64,000 nucleotides of DNA from JAPWJZ01 sp966211335 (GTDB lineage: Bacteria > Pseudomonadota > Alphaproteobacteria > Micavibrionales > UBA2020): the NCBI GenBank assembly GCA_966211335.1, contig CBIHNF010000002.1:180350-244349 (forward strand), in the 5' to 3' direction. Shown piece after piece: positions 58,498 to 64,000 of the stretch. The position numbers were made by a program, and so were the translations under genes. The notes beneath the pieces are model-generated. The model was not told the DNA's origin, did no database searches, and was given only the letters and a program-made list of their open reading frames with translations. Position 1 is the stretch's first letter. Each line of letters starts with the position of its first letter.

Positions 58498-60510
58498 GTG
58501 ACCATTCAAAAAATCCTCATCGCCAACCGCGGCGAAATCGCCTGCCGCGTGATGCGCAGCTGCCGCAAGCTCGGCATCCAGACGGTCGCGGTCTATTCGG
58601 AGGCGGATGCCAAGGCGCTGCATGTGGAAATGGCGGATGAAGCCTTCCTGCTCGGCCCCGCCGCGGCGCGCGAAAGTTACCTGAATATCCCCAAAATTCT
58701 CGAGGTTGCGAAGGGCGCGAATGTCGATGCCATCCACCCCGGCTATGGCTTTTTGTCGGAGAACGAGGAATTCGCAGAGGCGGTCGAAAAAGCGGGCATG
58801 ATTTTCATCGGCCCTCCGGCCGCCGCCATTCTTGCCATGGGCGGCAAGTCCGAAGCGAAAGCGCTCATGGAAAAAGCGAAAGTTCCGCTGGTGCCGGGCT
58901 ATCACGGCGACAAGCAGGATGAAAAATTTTTGAGCGAACAGGCCGATAAAATCGGCTTCCCCGTGCTCATCAAGGCTTCCGCCGGCGGCGGCGGCAAGGG
59001 CATGCGCGTCGTTGAAACGGCGGCGCAATTCTCCGAGCAGCTGCAGGGCGCCAAGCGGGAAGCGAAAGCCGCGTTTAATGACGACCATGTATTGCTGGAA
59101 AAATACCTCGTCTCCCCGCGCCACGTTGAAATTCAGGTCTTTGCGGATAAGGCCGGGAATACGGTGTATCTGTTCGAGCGTGACTGCTCCGTCCAGCGCC
59201 GCCACCAGAAGGTGATCGAGGAAGCGCCGGCCCCCGGCATGTCGCAGGCGACGCGGGAGAAGATGGGCTGTGCGGCCGTTGCTGCTGCGAAAGCCATCAA
59301 CTACGTCGGCGCCGGCACGGTTGAATTCCTGCTCGATGCCAAAGAAAATTTCTACTTCATGGAAATGAACACCCGCCTGCAGGTGGAGCATCCGGTGACG
59401 GAATTCATCACAGGGCTCGACCTTGTGGAACTGCAGATTAAAGTGGCGGAAGGGCAGAAGCTGCCGTTTGCCCAAGCCGACCTGCATATCGACGGCCACG
59501 CCATGGAAGTGCGCCTTTATGCGGAAGACCCCAATAACAACTTCCTGCCGGGTGCGGGACAGATCCAGTTTCTGCGCTTCCCGCTGGAGTCTGACGTTGT
59601 GCGCGTCGATACCGGCGTGCGCGAAGCGCCGATGGGCGAGGGGGATGTGATTTCTATCCACTACGACCCCATGATCGCCAAAATCATCGCCCATGGCAAA
59701 ACCCGCGAGGCCTGCATTGCCAACCTGAAGGGCGCGCTGGACCAGACGCTGATAACGGGGCCGAAGACGAACCTCGTCTTCCTGCGCACGCTTCTGGATA
59801 ACGCCGATTTCAAAAAAGGCGGCGTCGGCACCCATTTCATCGCGACGCATGAAAAAGAACTGCTGCCGCCGAAAGCCCATCCCTCCAACCTGTCGCTCGC
59901 GCTCGCCGTTTTTGGATTGTTAAAGGAGCGGGAAAAGCCGCTGCCGGCGGTGGATGCCGCCTCGCCGTGGAATGATATTTCCGCCTGGCGCATTGCGGGT
60001 AACGATGACGAAACTTTTAGCTTTCAAGTTGAGGGCAAGCCCGTCGCCGTGCGTGTCTCGAGCGCCAAGGGCTTTGCGCATCCCGTCCTGACCATGCCCG
60101 ATGGCAAGGTGATGTCCTGCTTCTTCGAGCCCTGCATTTACGACATGAGCTTCGATGCAAAAATAGACGGTAAAACGCATAACGCCGTCATGATGCGGGA
60201 TGGCCGCGCCCTTGTGCTGCTGCACCACGGGCAGGAAGATCATCTCACCTACCTCGACCCCTTGAGCTATGACGAAGGCGAAGACGCCGGCCACGGCAAG
60301 CTGACCGCGCCGATGCCGGGCAAGGTTGTCGCCGTGCGCGTGACGCTTGGCGCAGCCGTCAAGAAAGGCCAGCCGTTGGTGATTGTGGAAGCCATGAAAA
60401 TGGAACATACCATCACCGCGCCCGCCGATGGTGTGGTCGAGAAAATCCACGCCAATGTCGGCGACCAGGTGAACGAGAAATACGAGCTGATTTCGCTGAA
60501 AACAGCCTAA
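58498..60510 (+). CDS. liuD: 3-methylcrotonyl-CoA carboxylase biotin-containing (alpha) subunit
   Basis: 670 residues from the GTG at 58498. Biotin carboxylase domain (KILIANRGEIACRVMRS; ASAGGGGKGMRVV ATP-grasp loop; MEMNTRLQVEHPVTE), a linker, and a C-terminal biotinyl domain with the attachment motif EAMKMEH (Lys634). Length and domain order match MCC alpha. It carboxylates biotin with ATP and bicarbonate, for transfer by LiuB. It has its own promoter and lies 11 kb from liuB. Confidence 0.93.
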   Translation: MTIQKILIANRGEIACRVMRSCRKLGIQTVAVYSEADAKALHVEMADEAFLLGPAAARESYLNIPKILEVAKGANVDAIHPGYGFLSENEEFAEAVEKAGMIFIGPPAAAILAMGGKSEAKALMEKAKVPLVPGYHGDKQDEKFLSEQADKIGFPVLIKASAGGGGKGMRVVETAAQFSEQLQGAKREAKAAFNDDHVLLEKYLVSPRHVEIQVFADKAGNTVYLFERDCSVQRRHQKVIEEAPAPGMSQATREKMGCAAVAAAKAINYVGAGTVEFLLDAKENFYFMEMNTRLQVEHPVTEFITGLDLVELQIKVAEGQKLPFAQADLHIDGHAMEVRLYAEDPNNNFLPGAGQIQFLRFPLESDVVRVDTGVREAPMGEGDVISIHYDPMIAKIIAHGKTREACIANLKGALDQTLITGPKTNLVFLRTLLDNADFKKGGVGTHFIATHEKELLPPKAHPSNLSLALAVFGLLKEREKPLPAVDAASPWNDISAWRIAGNDDETFSFQVEGKPVAVRVSSAKGFAHPVLTMPDGKVMSCFFEPCIYDMSFDAKIDGKTHNAVMMRDGRALVLLHHGQEDHLTYLDPLSYDEGEDAGHGKLTAPMPGKVVAVRVTLGAAVKKGQPLVIVEAMKMEHTITAPADGVVEKIHANVGDQVNEKYELISLKTA

Positions 60511-60523
60511 AGGGCAGGCGGCG

Positions 60524-61111
60524 TTGGATCATATCCAGTCGATCGGATTTTACTTTTCCTTTGTACCGCTGGAGCTGCGCGGCTTCCTCATCGCAACCGT
60601 GCTGGTCGTGCAGGCGATTGCGCTTTATCAGGTCTTGAAGGTCTTCCGCCGTCCGCGCCGCTATAAAGCTGCCGCCGCGGCAAAGCCCGTCAGCCCGCGC
60701 GACAGGGCGAAGGCGCGGGAGGCGGCGCTTGCCGAAGGCTTTATCGTCGATGACGTCGAGCGCGACATGCCGGATGAGGCGTCAGGCCTGTTACGCCGTG
60801 TTACCTGCGCGCATTATTACTTCCCCGAACGCATCTGGGCGCGGGCGTCATGGGTGCTTTACCGCCGCCCCGGCGCCGAAACCGGCGGCCTCGCCCCCGG
60901 CTGGGTTTTTCACCAGCTGGAGGGCATGACAACGACGCCCGAAAGCTTCAGCGCGATCGCCGGCATCACCGCGGATGACCGCCCGCCGCGCGGCGTTTTC
61001 GAGATTGAATCGCGCGATAATTTCCTGCATTTCTATTGGGATGAGGCCGGCGGCAAGTCTGGCGTTGCCCGCTTCAAGGACTATATCAACAGGCTCAAGA
61101 ACCTCAGCTGA
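60524..61111 (+). CDS. Membrane-anchored protein of unknown function
   Basis: 195 residues, starting at a TTG (60524) after GGGCAGG. One hydrophobic helix (about 19-40) is followed by an Ala/Lys-rich linker and a C-terminal region (RPPRGVFEIESRDNFLHFYW). 13 bases after liuD and 10 before liuE, so embedded in the operon. No family is recognised. Confidence 0.6.
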   Translation: MDHIQSIGFYFSFVPLELRGFLIATVLVVQAIALYQVLKVFRRPRRYKAAAAAKPVSPRDRAKAREAALAEGFIVDDVERDMPDEASGLLRRVTCAHYYFPERIWARASWVLYRRPGAETGGLAPGWVFHQLEGMTTTPESFSAIAGITADDRPPRGVFEIESRDNFLHFYWDEAGGKSGVARFKDYINRLKNLS

Positions 61112-61121
61112 AAGAAACCTC

Positions 61122-62024
61122 ATGTACCCCTCCCATGTCCGCATCGTCGAAGTCGGTCCGCGTGACGGTTTACAAAACGAAAAGGCCATCGTGCCGCTCG
61201 ATGCCAAGGTGAAATTCATCGATATGCTGTCCGACACCGGGCTCCAGACCATCGAGGCCGGTGCTTTTGTGTCTCCGAAATGGGTGCCGCAGATGGTGGA
61301 TACGGCCGAGGTGTTGCGAGCGATTCTCAAAAGAAACAATGTCAGCTACCCCGTCCTCGTCCCGAACGAGAAGGGTATGGAGGCGGCGATTGCCGCGGGC
61401 GTCACGGAAATTGCCGTGTTCGCGGCCGCTTCCGAAAGTTTCAGCCAGAAGAACATCAACTGCAGCATCGCCGAAAGCCTTGAACGGTTTAAACCCGTCA
61501 TTGCTGCTGCGAAAGCGAATAACATCAAGGTGCGGGGCTATGTCTCATGCGTGCTTGGCTGCCCCTATGAGGGGGAAATTGCGCCCGCCGCTGCGGCTAA
61601 AGTTGCCAAGTCACTGTTCGACATAGGCTGCTACGAAATATCTCTTGGCGATACCATCGGCACCGGCACGCCCGTCAAAACGCGCCTCATGCTGCAGGCA
61701 GTACGGGAGGTTGTGCCGGTGGCGGCAACCGCCGTGCACTTCCATGACACCTACGGCCAGGCGCTCGCCAATATCCTTATCGCGCTGGAGGAGGGGATCT
61801 GCGTCGTCGATTCCGCGACGGCGGGTCTCGGCGGCTGCCCCTATGCGCAGGGCGCCAGCGGGAACGTTTCAACGGAAGATGTGTTGTATATGTTGGATGG
61901 TATGGGGATTCAGACGGGTGTTGATCTTTCCAAGGTCGCGGCGGCCGGTCGTTTCATCGCGCAAACACTTGAAAAACCGCTTGTTTCAAAGGTTGGACAG
62001 GTGTTCGAAAAACGGTTAAAATAG
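61122..62024 (+). CDS. liuE: Hydroxymethylglutaryl-CoA lyase
   Basis: 300 residues from the ATG at 61122. HMG-CoA lyase motifs: EVGPRDGLQNEK (Arg/Asp catalytic), the TIM-barrel strand HFHDTYGQALANI, and the mobile cysteine loop GLGGCPYAQGASGN. It splits HMG-CoA into acetoacetate and acetyl-CoA, the last step of leucine breakdown. Confidence 0.94.
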   Translation: MYPSHVRIVEVGPRDGLQNEKAIVPLDAKVKFIDMLSDTGLQTIEAGAFVSPKWVPQMVDTAEVLRAILKRNNVSYPVLVPNEKGMEAAIAAGVTEIAVFAAASESFSQKNINCSIAESLERFKPVIAAAKANNIKVRGYVSCVLGCPYEGEIAPAAAAKVAKSLFDIGCYEISLGDTIGTGTPVKTRLMLQAVREVVPVAATAVHFHDTYGQALANILIALEEGICVVDSATAGLGGCPYAQGASGNVSTEDVLYMLDGMGIQTGVDLSKVAAAGRFIAQTLEKPLVSKVGQVFEKRLK

Positions 62025-62091
62025 GAATTATTGGAATTTGCCGCGGGGAAAGCCTCGGCTGCCGATATTTAGCCTTATCGATTGGAATGAA

Positions 62092-62361
62092 ATGCGCCTC
62101 GACCGCCAAACCGCGTTGAACATGATGCAGAACCTGCTGGAGCTGAAACGCCAGCGCGGAGAAAACGTGCCGGGAGATCCTGTGTCTTTCTATGGGTTTA
62201 CGCCGGATGATATATCCTGCGTCCATTTCTGGAAGGGTGAGGAAGAAGGCACATGGTTCCGCCTGCATGACGGCCGCGTCATTGATCAGGAAGGCCGTCC
62301 CGCCGAAGCCGACCAGACGCTATATGGCCCGCCGACGTCCCCGCGCGCGATCGTCCTTTAA
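62092..62361 (+). CDS. Small protein of unknown function
   Basis: 89 residues from the ATG at 62092 (GGAATGA upstream; an in-frame TTG at 62038 would add 18). Contains FYGFTPDDISCVHFWKG and ends with a proline-rich segment. Soluble. No family is recognised. It is 67 bases after liuE on the same strand. Confidence 0.55.
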   Translation: MRLDRQTALNMMQNLLELKRQRGENVPGDPVSFYGFTPDDISCVHFWKGEEEGTWFRLHDGRVIDQEGRPAEADQTLYGPPTSPRAIVL

Positions 62362-62378
62362 TCCACATTTCATAATCA

Positions 62379-62407
62379 TTGACAGCCCCTCTGTTCCCTT
62401 CTAATTT
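62379..62407 (+). promoter_or_regulatory. Promoter for triple small-gene cluster
   Basis: TTGACA (62379-62384), 17-base spacer, TAATTT (62402-62407), with a good AGAGGAGAT ribosome site 20 bases further on. Confidence 0.7.
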
Positions 62408-62435
62408 TGGCGGGAATTTAAAGAGGAGATGAAGA

Positions 62436-62675
62436 ATGCCACGCGATCTGGATACGTTGCGCGACGTCCTGTGGACGCAATTTGAGAAGGCTGTCGAACG
62501 GCAGGGAAAATACGAAGACCCCAGCAGCACCGCAAGTTACACGCCGACAAATATGGCCATCATGGGCCGCAATTCGATCGCGAATCTGGCGGATGCCATC
62601 GTCAATCTCGAGCGCGAAAAGCGCGAGCGCAGCGTCGACAGCAATACCATCAAGCTGCCTGGCAAGGGGGCGTAA
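62436..62675 (+). CDS. Small helical protein, tandem paralog 1
   Basis: 79 residues, helical and charged. DLDTLRDVLWTQFEKAVER at the start and IANLADAIVNLEREKRER near the end correspond to the same two blocks in the next two genes. Strong ribosome site. No family known to me. Confidence 0.65.
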   Translation: MPRDLDTLRDVLWTQFEKAVERQGKYEDPSSTASYTPTNMAIMGRNSIANLADAIVNLEREKRERSVDSNTIKLPGKGA

Positions 62676-62678
62676 CAC

Positions 62679-62915
62679 ATGGCGAAAGACCTCAACGAGA
62701 TTCGCGACGAGCTATATATAGCCTTCAATAAAGCGATGAAAAACGCGAAGTACCCGAGCGATGTGCTGGCCTTCCCGAAGCACGCGCAAGCTGCGGCACT
62801 ATCGCTGCAAGCTGCGGCAGCAACAGCCGAAGCGATTGTGAAAGTCGAGCAGGAACTGCTGCAGCGCGGCGAAACCAAGCCGAAACTGAACCGCAGTGAA
62901 GGAGCTCAGCCATGA
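62679..62915 (+). CDS. Small helical protein, tandem paralog 2
   Basis: 78 residues: DLNEIRDELYIAFNKAMK and AEAIVKVEQELLQRGE correspond to the blocks of its neighbours, and the middle is alanine-rich. It is 3 bases after paralog 1. ATGA overlap with paralog 3. Confidence 0.65.
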   Translation: MAKDLNEIRDELYIAFNKAMKNAKYPSDVLAFPKHAQAAALSLQAAAATAEAIVKVEQELLQRGETKPKLNRSEGAQP

Positions 62916-63127
62916 CCAGCAACCTGAACGAACTCAAAGACCGCCTCTATGAAGCCTTCGATGCGGCGATTGCGCGCGGCAAATCGGAATGGGCGATGGA
63001 CGGCCTGCGCAATACCAGCGTGACCGCGGCCGCCGAACTTGCCAAAGCCATCGTCGTCGTGGAAACCCGGCTTGATGAGCGCGAGTCGGCACAAAAGAGC
63101 GCCAAGCTCCGCACGCCAGGCACGTGA
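62912..63127 (+). CDS. Small helical protein, tandem paralog 3
   Basis: 71 residues: NLNELKDRLYEAFDAAIAR and AKAIVVVETRLDERE match paralogs 1 and 2. The start overlaps the stop of paralog 2 by 4 bases, so it is translationally coupled. Last gene before the rRNA leader. Confidence 0.65.
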   Translation: MTSNLNELKDRLYEAFDAAIARGKSEWAMDGLRNTSVTAAAELAKAIVVVETRLDERESAQKSAKLRTPGT

Positions 63128-63287
63128 ATCGGGCAGGCGTGAATCAGGAATCGGATGAGATTGCCGGATTCTTGGTCACGGGGACTTGAATTTGAAGCCT
63201 AGCACCATATTTTCCTAATTCTGGTCGCGGGGGTGTGCCGGAAAATACTGAAGTAAAACAAGCGGATAAAGATTTTCAAAATTGTCT

Positions 63288-63316
63288 TTGACAAGCAGGG
63301 GTCGCATCCGTATAAC
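63288..63316 (+). promoter_or_regulatory. rRNA promoter P1
   Basis: TTGACA (63288-63293), 17-base spacer, TATAAC (63311-63316). Near-consensus sigma-70 promoter. Confidence 0.8.
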
Positions 63317-63389
63317 CACCCTCACTGAACGCCGCGGCGACGCGGTCGAAAGCGAAAGAAAAAAAAGCAAAACACCGCGATTTTTTCTG

Positions 63390-63418
63390 TTGACTTAAGG
63401 GAACTTTCCCACTAGTCT
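63390..63418 (+). promoter_or_regulatory. rRNA promoter P2
   Basis: TTGACT (63390-63395), 17-base spacer, TAGTCT (63413-63418), about 100 bases after P1. Tandem promoters are common for rRNA operons. Confidence 0.65.
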
Positions 63419-63435
63419 CCTGCTTCTGACGAAAT

Positions 63436-63475
63436 CTCTCCTCTCCGAAAAACCTTCGGGTTTAAGGCAGGAGAG
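63436..63475 (+). promoter_or_regulatory. Leader hairpin with T run
   Basis: CTCTCCT / AGGAGAG outer arms with an inner AAACC-TTCG-GGTTT hairpin, followed by TTTTG. It looks like an intrinsic terminator placed before 16S, which the ribosomal antitermination complex would have to read through. Confidence 0.5.
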
Positions 63476-63758
63476 TTTTGCGGTCAAAAACTAAAGACTA
63501 CCGGTTATTGAACATTGTAGATCGATGAGAAGAGATACGCAGGCAGCGGTTTGTGGACGTGTTTAACGTTTCAAAACGACCTGCTCTGAGTATCTCAGCA
63601 TAGCCGAGACAAGCTTCTCACGAAGTTTGTCTCAATAGTGATAGAAGTCTTCGGACTTCTAAATACTTTAACAGTGTAATGTTTCTTCGGAAACATTAAG
63701 CAGGTCTCCAAGTACTATACAGAGATCCTTTGAAATCAAAAGCAAAGGGATCGAATTC

Positions 63759-64000
63759 AACTTAAGAGTTTGATCCTGGCTCAGAATGAACGCTGGCGGC
63801 AGGCCTAAAACATGCAAGTCGAACGCTGTAGCAATACAGAGTGGCGCACGGGTGAGTAACATGTGGGAATATGCCTTTTGGTACGGAACAACGTTTGGAA
63901 ACGAACGCTAATACCGTATGGTCCCTTCGGGGTAAAGATTTATCGCCAAAAGATTAGCCCGCACTAGATTAGCTAGTTGGTAAGGTAATGGCTTACCAAG
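63759..64000 (+). rRNA. rrs: 16S rRNA, 5' part
   Basis: Starts with the near-universal AGAGTTTGATCCTGGCTCAG at 63766-63785, then AACGCTGGCGGCAGGCCTAA and the short V1/V2 regions of alphaproteobacteria, with CACGGGTGAGTAACATG. It is cut by the right edge of the window after about 240 bases. The 5' end is approximate. Confidence 0.96.

Larger units (their letters stand above)
63128..63758 (+). other. rRNA operon promoter and leader region
   Basis: About 630 bases without a gene. It holds two promoters (63288-63316 and 63390-63418), a terminator-like hairpin (63436-63475), and hairpins at about 63606-63634 (GAGACAA/TTTGTCTC), 63645-63662 (AGAAGTCTTCGGACTTCT) and 63678-63697 (AATGTTTCTTCGGAAACATT). 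A boxA-like TGCTCTGAG lies at 63582. Between 63128 and 63287 I see nothing. Confidence 0.7.

Noticed and set aside
63668..63862. 64-codon minus-strand frame over the 16S start
   Set aside because: Lies in rRNA and its leader.

Overview
The window is a 64 kb piece of a GC-rich alphaproteobacterial chromosome. Evidence for this is the CckA kinase beside flagellar export genes, an NDUFAF5-type methyltransferase near a ComF gene, UbiA/UbiG ubiquinone genes, a plant-type GshA, and the 5' end of a 16S rRNA that reads as alphaproteobacterial. A Micavibrio- or Rhodospirillales-like lineage seems likely, but the 16S fragment is too short to be sure. Genes are tightly packed, with many 1-8 base start/stop overlaps. 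I see no insertion sequence, prophage, CRISPR array or tRNA.

Layout. 1-4.7 kb: a cut-off D-2-hydroxyacid dehydrogenase, a host-attachment-family protein, a membrane protein and cckA. 4.7-10 kb: flagellar genes in two divergent blocks. The minus-strand block is flgB-flgC-fliE-fliQ-fliR-flhB, continuing towards cckA, with a sigma-54-like promoter in front of flgB. The plus-strand block is an FlhB C-terminal-domain paralog, a small unknown gene, fliO and fliP. 10-23 kb: mostly unknown proteins, an MFS transporter, ComF, a 948-residue methyltransferase fusion, an NDUFAF5-like protein and UbiG. 23-33 kb: methyltransferases, a sirtuin, RlmJ, cold-shock protein, DgkA, an ABC exporter and Uup. 33-46 kb: HU, a Pit phosphate transporter with its DUF47 partner, two NTP-pyrophosphatase/HisE-like folds (the second lies near 53.5 kb), UbiA, RsmE, GshA with a long structured leader, TldD and an HDAC11-like deacylase.

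47.5-62 kb is a leucine-catabolism region: carboxyltransferase (liuB), methylglutaconyl-CoA hydratase (liuC), biotin carboxylase (liuD) and HMG-CoA lyase (liuE). Together these would carry 3-methylcrotonyl-CoA to acetoacetate and acetyl-CoA. Isovaleryl-CoA dehydrogenase is not in the window. The set is interrupted by unknown genes. The most notable are four paralogous putative zinc metalloproteases with HExGH and ExxAD motifs at 53.8-58.4 kb, which I consider the best candidate for an undescribed system.

62-64 kb holds three tandem related small genes, then a long leader with two good promoters and several hairpins, then the start of an rRNA operon. A recurring theme is small families of unknown proteins duplicated locally (49.4-50.0, 53.8-58.4 and 62.4-63.1 kb) or at a distance (13.1 and 36.0 kb; 0.5 and 42.0 kb).
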